In this document: in pieces, positions 1-12,528 of the stretch
Position numbering within the stretch: the stretch's first letter is position 1
Layout of the letters: each line of letters starts with the position of its first letter
Source of the DNA: Anisakis pegreffii
Taxonomy: Eukaryota; Nematoda; Chromadorea; Rhabditida; Anisakidae
Reading direction: 5' to 3'
Assembly: GCA_035041965.1 (NCBI GenBank)
Contig: JAPYMA010000216.1
Coordinates: 124,001-188,000, forward strand
Length of the DNA stretch: 64,000 nt
Position numbers and translations under genes: made by a program
The notes under the pieces: model-generated
The model's database searches: none
Seen by the model: the letters and a program-made list of their open reading frames with translations, nothing else
What the model was told of the DNA's origin: nothing

Positions 1-919
1 AGTTTTATCTCTGATGCAAATTGCGTTGAAGCGAAACTGCAGTGAAACGAACCATACGCAAGAAGCCTAAAGATAGTCGGTTGTTGGATTTAAAAGTTTG
101 AAGAAACAATCTGGAGGTATCGAAAAAACACACAAAAAAGCTGATTATGTTGCATTCGATAAGAGTTTATGTTTTTAAATAGTAAAACATACCATTATTT
201 GAGATGATACACGGAAATTTCTCATGAGCTATACTAACACCAGTGTTGCATTGATGACAACAACTTGACATGGTTGTATGTCATCTTTTAAAATTCACAT
301 TCTATGACTTCAGGTGTTGCATCAATAGTGATAGTGATGCAATAATGAATGAAAACAATTCTCATTGTAACAAGCATGATAAGAGGCATCAAAAGACTGC
401 TGCTTTACGTCACAAATACTTTTACTTCACTTTATCAAACCTTCAACGACCCAAGCAATATCCATTCTGCAAGCAAACCAACCCACCATCCATTCAGCTA
501 TCAAATATCCATTCGTTCAATAGCTACAATTAAAAATTTATCCATCATTCCCTCATTTCACTCTCAGATTTTCTTTCATCTATCGATCATCACCACTCTT
601 TTAACATTACTGTTGATACCAAATGAGTGATAATCTTATCATTTTGCATTATATGCTTTATCTAGCCTGCTCTATCTCCCCATATTCTCAAATCTTTTAT
701 CCGTTTATTTATTTCGAATGATGAAACACCGAGCTATAGTTTGCTCCTTACTCGTTCCTATCAGTTCCCTCGTTTGGCCTTTTGATGCAGGATTCATTCA
801 TGTAAAAACTGAGAGCAAGATGTAAATATGCAAAGACGCAGAGAATCGTTTCCCATGAAAAGTGTCATAAAAGATTTTCGAATATCCACTGAAAGTAATT
901 TCAAAAGACCACATTTCAG
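1..919. other. No supported gene; intron or upstream DNA of the following gene
   Basis: AT-rich sequence without a phased exon that I can support. Two overlapping + strand ORFs at 270-630 are rich in Ser, Ile, His and Tyr, lack donor or acceptor context, and look like chance openings. The stretch ends in a good acceptor at 918-919 that leads into the coding exon at 920, so at least its right part is intron. Confidence 0.5.
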
Positions 920-3900
920 AGCATAAACGCGTTCGATTCGGCACAACCCATCGTTCACAATCCTCTATACCACCACAGCGACCATTATTCGCGACATCGT
1001 CCTTACCAAGCACTCATCAAGATATTCACTCCTTAACAAATCTCAACAATCAACTACTCCATAATCAATTACCATTTAATGTAGCTGTATCTCTGAGCAC
1101 TCCAACCCCCATTGACTCACTCTCGAATCAAACCTTATCAATCAATCAGTTCAAACCAATCAAATTCAAATCCAAACTAACAACCTCTTCCCCTTTTTCT
1201 CCACTTCATTCAATAACATCAGCTGCTCAAGCAACATCAATATCTGCAAGCAGCGTCGTCCCTAATCAGCGACTTCACCATCCAAATAACAGCACCAATC
1301 CCGCCCATCCTCTAAAATCAATTCTAACCAATAGTCATACCTTTCCGGTTATTGATAGGTCGATGGATTTCACTTTACAAGATTATGCGGCTCGATCGCA
1401 TAGTATTTCAGCACCGGTTAGTCCTTTTTTAGTGTTTCATTTGATAAGTCTTAATCTCCTAAACATATCTGATACATTGATTCGTTTACCAAACTTATCA
1501 CTTTGTTCATTACAATCAGGAAGCTAATATTTATCAGTAACATTCATGCTATTATTGTATCGCTCATTTTATCGCAAACTAACTCAACTTTCATCATTCT
1601 AGCTTCAATCATTTATCAAGGATATCACTTAGAAACGGTCATAAATTTAGTGATGAAAAACTGTAATTCATTTGCTTCACTGATTCATTTATTCAGTTCA
1701 AAATAGTTGCATTTTGGAATAACGTAGTGATACTTATCGAAAATTGGCTAATTTTGTTTTCGTGAAAAATGGTCGAAGAGAATTCGAAATGTATTTAAGT
1801 TGTATTCACAAAGTATTCACAATCCGAAGGAATCATTTGTTTTGATTCCTTATGAAAGTTCCTGGCAAGTATTTAACGAGTTGCGCTGCGCCGTTCATGC
1901 AACAGTTCGTTCAGTGCATATTTCATCCAGCTTATGATGACATGCAAATGAAATTGATTGATTAAGTCTAGATACTTAACATACCAATAAATCACCAATG
2001 GTAGTCGTGGATGATTTACGAGTGAAATCGAGAACGTTCCTTAAAAATTTTTTGAGTCAATTTTCTTCGATTTTCGTGATGAATGATAAATAATTCGTAG
2101 TCGGTCATTTATCATGCACACAGATTGCATCATGCTACGCCATGCCCTGTTCTCGTGAACCTTAGTCAACAACAGCTATTTTCCGTGGCTCTTCTTAACG
2201 AGAGTTTTTGTTGAAGCGATAACTGCATTCGGTAACTGCATCCAGTTCGAAATGAAGGCTTCTGTTTGAGGAGAGCACCGTTATTCATATTCAAGAGAAT
2301 GTGATATTGCGAAGTGAATAAATACATCAAACATATCCGTCACGGACGTAGAATCATAACAACTGAGGATATTATCGATTCGCATGTCATTAAATCTATT
2401 CAAATGATTTACAGTGCTGTTCTTGAGAGAATGCTGAAGAGAGCTAAAGTTATGGTATGCTCATTAATTTAGCGCAAACTTTTGAAATCATTCACAAATT
2501 TCTACTGACTCACAATCAGTATGGCGGCTTCCACTCAACTTACTATTTTCATTTCGTTGTTCTGATTTCTCATTAAGGTTTTTTCTTCTCAGAACTTCCT
2601 TACCATCAAGAATATGCTTGAAGCTCAACAAAAATTTTCATCGAAGAATATTGAATGACTGCTGCAAAGCGTAATGATCAGATAAGAACACGCTCGAGTA
2701 GTAGTTGTTGTTAGCAGAGCAGAAGAAAGGAAATGCTGACAGTGGAAAGAGGAGATGGATGTAATTTGCATGTGTAAGTAGGGGAATAAATGTGATTATG
2801 CTGTCTCTTTTTAATGATGTTGAATGTATTTGAGCGAGTAATACTGCAGAACTGGGAAGTGTCAGCTTTTTGTGTTTATTACGCACGTTGATTGCCTTTT
2901 TGTTACTGAATTACTTGCATTCTTTTGGTGATTGAAAGACTTTGAACATATTCAGTGAATTTCTTCTGATCGTACCATTAAATAATTTTGTCTTCAGGAA
3001 AAGCCTCGACGAATTCACCTCAGAGATTTTATTCAACAACAGTAATTCACTTGAAGCACAAGCAATACAAATTCGAAAAATTTTGCTAAACATTCAGTGC
3101 TTTAAAAAATGAGCAAACGTAAAGATTTGAGCAGCAAACAAAAAAAAAACAGCGAGAACGTTCTCCATTAATTAAGATTTTTGAATGAGAATGAAACGTT
3201 TTAAGTATTTAATTAAGAGCACCAGAATTGCTTGTTTCAGCCGTTTTCGATATGAAATTCACTGTAACATTTCAAATTAATCGCTGCAATGTCATTCATT
3301 ACATCGTCTTCAGTCATTATGAATAGAACGTTAGATATACGAACATGTACGTATGCTCGTTAATCTACTTTTATGGACCATTGGCTGTAATTTACACAAA
3401 AACAAATAATTCGGTTCAATGAGATTTAATTCATCAGTATGAATGCTCATGTTGGCTTATATTGTTTGTTCATGTGATCGATTAGTTCATCGCTCTTTGA
3501 TGTCTGTTCCTAAGAATCATCCACAACGATCCGTTTCGAATCGGCTCTAGTGTTTGGGAGGGGTCTCGCCAGGAGGTGTGGTCCGGACGATTTTTGATGA
3601 ATCATTTCCGCCAACGGATATTTTTTTCAGTTCCTGTAGGTGCATCCGTGGGTGGAGGGGATTGTTCAGATGGAACCCTTGCGGGGGTGGGGGTTTTTGA
3701 AACCCCGCACAAGCCTCCATTTTTGTTCGTGACTATAATTTTTTGACAGTTATGGAGTATTTTTTGACTGTAGTAATGCAGATACTGTAAGCTTCGGGTT
3801 GCTGTGTCAGAGCATTCAGAATTTTCGTTGGAGGAGGATGAAAAGTCGTCTCACTACTGGTCGCCGCTGCGATTCTTTTTTTTTTGGATGAAGGCAAAAA

Positions 3901-6900
3901 AGTTTCGGTTCTGTAGCTTAGGTATCACTGTTTGCAACATTTATTTCCAATGGTTTTTATGATAAATGAATCATTTCTGAGTTACGACGCTGAATCACTG
4001 TTATTTTTTTAATCTGCAATTTAGGGGGTCCGTGTGGGTACAGTTGATTTTCCGAGAAGAACAATCTTCGTGGGGAGGGGGTTCCTTCGCGTCTTGTCAC
4101 GACGATTCATGCCCCCGCGATGAATGTTTGCCTAGGAGCCTCAGCAGGCGCACCGCGGGGGGATTGATCCAAATCGTAACATCAATCGCCTGATTAACTC
4201 ATTGCGTTTGCATAGCAATCGCTCGCGTATTGATCGAAACACTGAAGCAGTTACTCATTTTGCACTTGTTCGTATCAATGCTTAAATATGGTGCGTGAGC
4301 AGCAGTAGTCCTCTTAACTTATTTTTTTAATATTTGTTATTCATTGCTTATTTTATATTTGTAAGTCAGATTTGCCAATAGCATTTCCAACAATGAGTAT
4401 AATGGAGCAATAATAGTGCATCGGAACAATAGTCTTATTTAGTGCATCGGTCTTAATAGTGTATCGGAACGAGTGTTTAGTTTCTGCGTGATTTAACGGC
4501 TGGCTCTTGAGTGCATTACAAAATGATGCATCCAGTGACTTAAATTGACATAATTTTGAGATTACTTTTGATGAATGTCAAAGCAAAATAATGCAGAAGT
4601 GAATCTGATGAGAATGGATTATAAATGCTGCTATTACGAACGGAGTATGCACATACATGGCTGAGAAACGAAAGTTTCACTTCGAATAGACATCGTAATA
4701 ATAATTTGATAGTGATCGTAATAGAAATAATGATGACAATACCATTAGAAATCATAACGCTGATAGATGATATTAAGAGCAGCAATCATTTTGGATGTTT
4801 GTTAAAAAGAAGAGAGAAGGATTTCCTACGAAAACATTGAAACTGGTCTCGACGACTGAGTCGACGGCTTTTAATAGGAGGCACACAGCTTGAAAACATA
4901 TTTTGTTGAAACGTGACTTTGATGCTGTGGTGCTAACTGGTGTGTAACTTGGATTGGCCAGGCCATCAAACGTTTGTAACATTGCTGGCCACAATGCTCG
5001 CGTTTCCGTTCCTACTGTTTTAGCCTTGATTCACGGCACCCCGTTGGCTAGGCGAGCAGGCTAAGTGAACATAACCGAGTGTTTAATTAGTTGCCGTGAA
5101 TACCTTGCATAATTAAACGCAGCCAAGTACCAATCCAATAAATAATCATCACCCTACAAAATAAACAAACATTCCACCGATCGCTCACAGCGATTAACGA
5201 AACAACCGCTCGATATGCAAGTAACAAGATTAAATCCTCTCGAACTGGCATGCAACATCCTTCCTAAATGAACTAAATTTATTGAAATCGCCATCCTCTG
5301 TTCGTTGAAATAATTTAAACGTTTGCAACGAACTGGGAATGAATTATGTAAAGGAAGGATACAGGTAAAATGAGGTTTTTTTCCGGGGATTTAACTGGAA
5401 AGTGCATTGTATCATTTGATGTGATCGAACGGATGATCAGTTCGAAAGAGCTGAATCCGATTCTGGTGAATGTAACGAATCATTAAAAATGGTTCTCTTG
5501 GGAGATGGATGTCGAAATTTATTTTTGGGTTCCATTTATAGGAATGAGTATCGTTGGGTTGAGATTGACGCAATCGTGATGCCTCTTTGAATATTGTTTT
5601 GTCATTTTGACCAATCCATTCGGATGCTTGACGTTCAATCGATGACGCAAATAAACTGTCATAACTACCGGTAAATGGGAATGCAACTAATCAAATTCTG
5701 GAAAAAAAGCTTAATGCTATAAATGTCCACAATTTTCATTAAAATTTTCGTGCTCTGACTCGTTAATCATTTTTCAGCCGTATCCCTAAAAGAATTTCAT
5801 TGAAATTTATCTCAAAATAAACTGAATGAAATCAGTGATTTTTAGTGTGCGATGTGAATAAATTCTGATGCTTTTGTCATTAGGTGGTAATTGACGCATT
5901 TGAGTATATGTATACGTGCTTCTCAGTACTATAATTGTTTTCCCAAATAAGTCTCTATAAAATAAGCAGCAAATAGGAATCGTTGGAAGAATTAACTGCT
6001 GAAGATGTTGCTGATGAAAGGTGTTTTCGATATGTTCCGAATCGATAAAGAGACTGATCGAATTGCAATTGCATGAGAGAGGAAAACTGAGTGAAAAATG
6101 AAAATTGAAAACTTGTGAGATGAATTCGCATCAGTTGATGGATGAATATGTAACAAAACGTCGAGCGTTGCACAGCAACAAATTGTTCCATCTTTCTCTC
6201 ATATAATACCATTACATTACCGATGAATCGAATGCTGCTGCTACATTTATTTATGAATGCGAAATCAGCTGGGCTCCATGATGTGCGTTCGAAAAGCATC
6301 AATTTATCATCAGTGTTTCATTTCAATACAATTGGTGCAATTCAGCTGGTGTCCACTGTCTATAAATACTTAATGAATGAGGGAGGGCACGATGGAAAAT
6401 CGTCAAAAGGCATAGATGTTCATTTTATCTTTTCATCATTTGAATGCTGAGCAAATAAAAATCAAATGAATATTAAAGAATGTTGCTGAAACACTTTCTT
6501 GCATTGATGGATTATTTTGTTTGAAACTACAAAAACGTTGTGACACTTTCGAAAAAACGAACAACATGTACATCGTCGAGAAATTTTTCAATTTATTTGA
6601 TTTTTTTGGGGGTTTGTGGCTTTTAATGAAACGATGGCACAGAGATGGGAATGGATATTTTCATGTCAAGTGCATGGAGATAATGCGATGAATGCGGCAT
6701 CAGTTTGAAATAATTTATGATCTCACAATCAACTTATTTTCATTATTAATCTATGATTAAAAGTGCAAAATACTAATCATTTATCTTTCCTCAACTGAAT
6801 ATAAAAATCCGATTTCTACGATCATTTCTTAACGAGAAATTATTATTGTTTTGCCAAGTCTTTTTGTACTGATTGATTTGTTTTCGTCATTATCATCTTC

Positions 6901-9900
6901 CAGCTAACGTTCAAACAATGAACGTTTTGTTTACTGGTTGATTCTCACCGAACGGGGTTGTGCTTGAACACTTCAACGAAAAACACAAAAATTGCTTCGT
7001 TTCTTCGTTATTTTTGTCATGATTGATGTTCAGTGGAAATTTTGAGAATGGATTGAGTAAAAAACGTTGATGCGATTGTTTTGGATTGCATAAAGGATTG
7101 GGCATTTGCGTAACAGCTTCTAAAGACGATGAAGCACTGATCGCCGCACTCTCAAATGAATATCCATCCCTTAAAAAAGCAAGCCTTTTGAGTGGCAATC
7201 AATCAGTATTCGAAATGAAACACTGACAACCGTAGCAACGTCTTCAAAATGTTGATCTCATAATGTTTGGCACGTAATTAACATGTTACCGTTTGAAATG
7301 TGATCATTTATTTTTTTAAAATTGCAAATGTAATCTTTCATTTCGTGTGTGCAAAAAAGAGAATAATTGTTGTATGATGAAATCTCGAGATGGATTCGTA
7401 TAAAATCGCCTTTTTCGGATGGCTGAATTTGAAAAATATTATTTTTCTGCAATTATAAGTATTCGCTGATTCGTTAATTCAAGAACTCAGTGTTTATATA
7501 GTCATTTCTAAATTGTTCAAATGATAACTGAAGAAAGAACTCACAAAAAATGAATCAGCAAACAAATTTATAGCCCCGAATATGAACTGATTCAGCATCA
7601 CCTCAAATTTTCAAATCATTCTAAAATCATCCGTTCAATAATGGAAAATGTTGCAGTCAAGCAGTGATGACCGCGTTCAAGTCAGAAGAATGTCTCTCAA
7701 AGAATTTACCGGTCTCGAAGCCGGCAGTATACCACGTTCGACAATGTATGTTGAAATTGTTCTCGTTATTAAAGTTCTGGAAAGTAAACTAATGAATGAC
7801 CCTGTAAAGATTTATCGCTAAGAATATGCACGTAGCCATTCATCTCAAAAATATCAACTAATTATGTGTTCTCAAAACGTCGGTTGTGATTCTCATCCAT
7901 CTAAGAATCATGACGGATACTCACAATCAGATAAAATGCAAGTACATATATCGATGAAAATTGTTTCAGTTCACGAAATATTCCGCTAATGAAATGTAAT
8001 ACGATTTTTAATGATTCTCGGAGGGGAATTTTTCATTCGCCTAAATCTATTTTGCTCCAGTAATTGAAATACACCTGTTGATGTGATAATGCACTGATAT
8101 CATAAGACACTACAACCATTTGACATTTTCAAATGATAAAACAAAACAAAAAACAAAATCGCTGTTGGTGTTTACTTGTTATTTTTTTGACAAAGAACAA
8201 GTTAATTTTCTGTTATCAACGTCATAATGTGTCTTCTACATGGGTGTATTGAGTGATCAGCGTTTTATCTCTGTTCTTGCTTACAAGCACGAATTAGCTT
8301 ACCTATTCGCATCTGAAACATTTTCACGTCTATGTTAACCAGCCGAATCGTATTAGATGGGTTAATGCTGCTCACGATTAGCTAATGTATGACAGATGTT
8401 GAATCTGTTAAATGTTCTGTTCTATTCTATTTTTGTTCTGTTCCAAGGAAAAAAACAGAACAGTTCCCAAAAAAAGACGCGAAGAACAGAACAAAACAAA
8501 ACAACTGAAGAGTGGAATAGAACATAACAGTAGGTCAAGAGTGTGGAACAGAAACATCACGAGATTGGATATAAAATTTTGTTCCGTGATTACAATCCAT
8601 CAGCAGTGAATCATCGCTGATATCAATTCGTTCAATAATTATTGATAACTTATCCACATCTTTATCTCAAAGTAGATCGCCTTGCATGCAATAAAATTTT
8701 TGCATTCGATCATTCGGCAAATCTATTTTAAACATTTTCTCTTAAAACAAGAAATCAAAAAAAATGAAATAGGTAACATTAAGAACTCATCACTGCGTTT
8801 CACCTTCCTAGAAAATATACACCACATTTAAGCGTTTGAAAAGAGCGTAAATTTTAGTGCATTTTGAAGAACTAAAAAACAGCGGCGATCAATTATATTA
8901 TGCTAATGCATTTTGATTCATACAAAATAAAAGTGACTAACTGCGAGGAGTATTTGAAATTCTCTTATTCCGAAGATATTATAATACTATCCATGATTAA
9001 TCGAATGAAATGCGAATGTAATCTTACTGTCACGAAATTCGTTTGCTGCAATAGCAAAGTTGATGAAGAACAATTGCAGCTACTCTCGATTATGACCGTA
9101 ATTCCCAGTGGATTTTATTTCAGAATCAATATTTGTTTTGATAAGTAAACAAAGCTGCGATTAATAACAATTCATGAATTGCAGTGTTTCGTTGAAGCAG
9201 TTCAATGGTTTGGAAGAATATTCATCGCATCCTCTCTTGTAAGCAGTTTTTCGATTTTATCTCTTCAACTTTTCACCCATTTCCCAACTATAATATTTCA
9301 ACATCGTTGCTGTTCTCATGCGCAATCGCAGCTAAATTCTCTCAGAGAGCATAATCCTTCTCAGAAATAACATAGTTTTTGAATCTTCATCAACATGATC
9401 GATCTCCTTGCGTTCGTACGATCTTTCTCAAAGGATAACGATTTGATGCTCATGTCACTATGCTTGCAATGAACATGAATGAATTTTTGCCATCTTGAGA
9501 TGTTTTTTTTTTCTGATGTTCATTAAGTTTATTCAAAATTTTCATATTTATTTTGTTGTTTGGCAGTGAAAACGCTAATAGCTACATGAATTGTGATGAT
9601 AGCTAGCATCATCTTCTTTATTTATAGCGACTGGAATCAAAGGACATAGTGTTGGTGTTAATAGTTGTATTAATTGTGTCAATAGCATCGTATTCATGGA
9701 TCATGAAAACATCAGCGGAAAGAAAGAAGTTAACCTAATGAAAGCTCGCTCACCTATTCAGAGTAAAAACCGTGAAGTGAACTGAATACCACAACTGATT
9801 GCGACAAATTTCATCGATGAATAAACATAAATCTGCGAAATTTGCACGGTTATTGAACCAATAAATGAGAATACAACAACTCAATAAGACTAATCCTATA

Positions 9901-12412
9901 TGTTTGGAGAATGATGAATGCAAATCATCCTAATCAATAAGATAACGAAATTGAATCGGTGAATCAGCTGATTTCATCATTGCATATCGAGACAATAAGA
10001 GTTGTTTATGAGGGATTTGATTGAAGGGATACGACGCATATATCACATCTTCTAAGGTGTTGGGATTATTGATTTTCAGGGAATATTCCAGTTCTATTGT
10101 TGTATTGCACATATGCATCCGTCGTCTTTGTGTCAATAATCCATCGGCTATCAGCTGTCGAGTATCTTCATTTAGTAGAACGAATACTTACAATGCACAC
10201 TGCTTCGTTTCATTTAAGCATTTAATTTGTACATATCTCAGTTCGTTCAACTGGCAAAAATTGGCCATTTGATTGTCTTCTGAAATTTGCCCCGTTTATC
10301 GCAACCTGTTGTTAAATAGATGTATGTACTCGAATGTATTCGCTGTCACTTTACTCAATAAATTCAATTTCATGTTATTAAGAGCATAAAGCTGAAGTTT
10401 TCTTTCTATTCAAAGCTTTTACAAACTTAATGAGATTTTGCAGGAAATCGCAAAAAAAATTCGATTGTGTGTAGTAAATAGGATAGGAATTTGTTTGCTT
10501 AAGGAAGCGTATCGGATCGTATTTGGGTGAATTTAATGTGCGCATAAAATAAACTCATTTCTACGAGTCGATTCGATTCGATTCAACGTTGAATTAGATT
10601 ATTATTGTTAATAATCGAAGAGAGCTTGTTATGCGTCTGCACGAATAAAGCACAGCGTTGGCATTGTTCGTTGCATGTGAAATTGTAGGAATTTAATTCT
10701 ATTGATTCGTTTGAAAGTAATGTATAATTTGTGTGAAATTGCATTTGGTGTCGTCTCGAGATGAATTGAATTTATTTCATTCATATTGTTGCTATTGAAC
10801 GTTCAGATAATGCCTTAAATGCCTTTGAGCACTCAGATGTGTATTGCTGATATTTTAGTATGGAAATCATTTTCAGAAGTGCCATCTTAGAGAATACGCC
10901 GCTCACGAAGCAGTCAAAAACCGCAAGTACGAGTTTGATCGATACGTATAGTACACGAAGAAGATCGGTGATTCCGAGAGATTTAAAAGCAGACAATACT
11001 GATACCGACACCGATACCACCACTCCATTCGAGCACTCATCTTTGGACGACGAAGCTATCGAAGAAATGAATTCTATAAAAATTTCAGAAAGGTTCCACT
11101 TTTTTTTTCAAATGACCATTTGCGGAGCAATAGTAAAGACATCATTTTGTGCGATTGCTTAAATTGTAAGATGATTTGCACATGTGAGTGGTCATTTCGA
11201 ATCGGAAACCAACGAAGTCTGTCATGTTTTCGTGTACGAGTTATCGGAAAAGTGGCAGTAACGAATGTGCGATTGTTCAAGAGCAACTTTGACGAATGTT
11301 GAATTACAGATTGGAAGGTATGAGAAGTCGTCTCGACGCAACAATGAACAGCATTCCGAATCAATCGCCGAAAAAGAAGGTCAGTGTCGAGAGTGAGAAG
11401 ACGGATTTATTGAACGAGAGTCGTCGTTTGGCCGGAGCTTGCAAGGTTAGCCACAAACATACATCAAATTCTTTGCATGCGATCCGTTTATTTTAGCTGC
11501 AATACCACTTTCCAAAACGTGATTTGCCAACGATGTACGTGGTAATAGAAAGAATGAATTAATTGATCATCCAGTAACTATCTTTCGTGTGATTTACTTT
11601 CATTCAAGAGCACGTGATCTCGGGTGTTTCAGGTAAAAACCGAATTTTTTCGATAATGAAGCATGACAACGTGCCATTGGTGAGATGAGTCACTCCAAAT
11701 TTCGTGCTGTTGAACAGTTCATGAGAAATATTCTTTAGACGAGAGTATCTGCGATCGTTTGATGGTTGAGTAAGTAATTTAAGATATTTGAAGGCATTGG
11801 TGAGAGCAGTGAACGGTGAAGAGGAAAGGCAACTGGCCACGATCACTCACGAGATTGTCGAAAGTGCTGACCATTTAACATCGACCACTCAACAAATCAT
11901 ACAACATTCAAATTCGGTCTTTAGTGCACAACTGATGACCGCAAAAACTGATCAGGTCTTTTTGATTCTAATGTTCCTCTTCTTATACTTTTAATATTAT
12001 TTATGATGAACATTATTCATAGCACCGTTTACAATTTATTTGTTTCACCTCGTCGCATATAATCATCATTATGAACAATTACTAACTCAGATAACGTTTT
12101 CGTTAGGTAGAACTACTCATTAGCATCAAATCGTCGTTGTTTTATAGTGGTCGTCATAAAGATGAAACCAAAAACTATAATACAAACCACTTATGACTAC
12201 AAATTCATCGTCTTAAAATATTTCATTTTTTCGATATAATTGAGATCAAACTTCAGATGTTGAAATCACTGATCGAGACGCTTGCACTGGTTGAGGAAGT
12301 GAGAGTGTTGGAAAATGCTTCATCTTCTGATGCGATGAAGACGTTAACCAGCCGAAGTACAACTTTGGCTGCCCAAATAACACAGCTCATTCAAGCAGTC
12401 AGAAATTTGTGA
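920..12412 (+). CDS. 3' part of a large gene: Ser/Thr/Gln/Pro-rich protein with C-terminal helical bundle (partial)
   Basis: Exons read on + are 920-1416, 7657-7745, 10877-11092, 11310-11445, 11794-11955 and 12257-12412 (stop TGA). Every junction keeps phase (0, 2, 2, 0, 0), which is strong support. The 5' end lies outside the window or is unrecognised. The first exon codes about 165 residues of Ser/Thr/Asn/Gln/Pro-rich, probably disordered sequence ending near LQDYAARSHSISAP. The second encodes RRMSLKEFTGLEAGSIPRST, which contains a basophilic phosphosite-like RRMS. The third is basic and acidic, with a short Asp-Thr run. The last three exons give about 150 residues with high helix propensity (LLNESRRLAGACKALVRAV, then LIETLALVEEVRVLENA), the look of a talin-rod, vinculin or FAT-type bundle. 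That fold is an inference from pattern; I do not recognise the family. A cytoskeletal or adhesion scaffold is one possibility. Introns of 6.2 kb and 3.1 kb interrupt it. Confidence 0.72.
2315..2658 (+). CDS. Candidate alternative terminal exons or small nested gene
   Basis: Inside the 6.2 kb intron two coding-like pieces abut a textbook intron. The first is open on + from about 2315 (possible acceptors at 2314, 2351 or 2367) to a donor at 2454/2455 and encodes GRRIITTEDIIDSHVIKSIQ, then MIYSAVLERMLKRAKVM. The second begins after a strong T-rich acceptor ending at 2592 and encodes NFLTIKNMLEAQQKFSSKNIE followed by TGA at 2656-2658. The junction is phase 0 to 0. If the acceptor at 2367 is used, the piece also joins the upstream exon ending at 1416 in phase 0, giving a short alternative C-terminus. 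Otherwise the Met codon at 2404 would start a 38-residue microprotein. The product is Lys-rich and amphipathic, with no recognised family. Confidence 0.35.
3540..4170. repeat. GC-rich, G-run-rich island in intron
   Basis: This stretch is markedly richer in G and C than its surroundings, with G-runs near 3555, 3640-3700, 4020-4080 and 4155. It has no long ORF and no splice context. Its left edge resembles the terminal sequence of the GC-rich hAT-like element at 61703 (both begin TAGTGTT followed by G-rich sequence), but I find no matching right terminus. It is probably a decayed transposon; a structured RNA is not excluded. Confidence 0.35.
5069..5225. repeat. Dispersed repeat, copy 1
   Basis: Collinear similarity with 35152-35337 in the same orientation. 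Two blocks match best: TTGCATA(A/G)TTAAA followed by CAGCC, and CCGATCGC followed by an AACAACCG end block. The internal lengths differ because of indels. It contains small inverted motifs around CGATCGC. No coding role is supported. Confidence 0.45.
7746..10876. other. 3.1 kb intron, no supported gene
   Basis: This is the intron between phased exons ending at 7745 and starting at 10877. It holds chance ORFs and an imperfect low-complexity segment at 8411-8530 built from TTCTGTTC and GAACAGAAC blocks that could fold back. I see no phased exon here. Confidence 0.5.
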
Positions 12413-12528
12413 AAAAAAAAAACTTGTAAACTGGGAAAAATCGTTTCATTTTTTGTGATATTTTCAGTTCTTTTGATATTTATCATATAACTATTGTTTT
12501 AACTACAGCAACAGTCTATTATTACTGA
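12413..12528 (+). promoter_or_regulatory. Possible operon intercistronic region with trans-splice acceptor
   Basis: Only 116 bp separate the TGA of the upstream gene from the next start codon at 12529. An A-run follows the stop directly. A U-rich stretch and a TTTTCAG acceptor ending at 12467 come next. No donor upstream would pair with it to keep a coding frame. In nematodes, close same-strand spacing with a U-rich element and an acceptor is typical of operons resolved by SL trans-splicing. Trans-splicing here is an inference. Confidence 0.4.

Noticed and set aside
5955..6302. 115-codon ORF on -
   Set aside because: Lies in an intron, has no convincing splice borders and no domain.
11310..12412. 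Abl-type F-actin-binding domain for the C-terminal helical bundle
   Set aside because: Only general helical character matches; the conserved residues of that domain are not visible, and no kinase domain is in the window.
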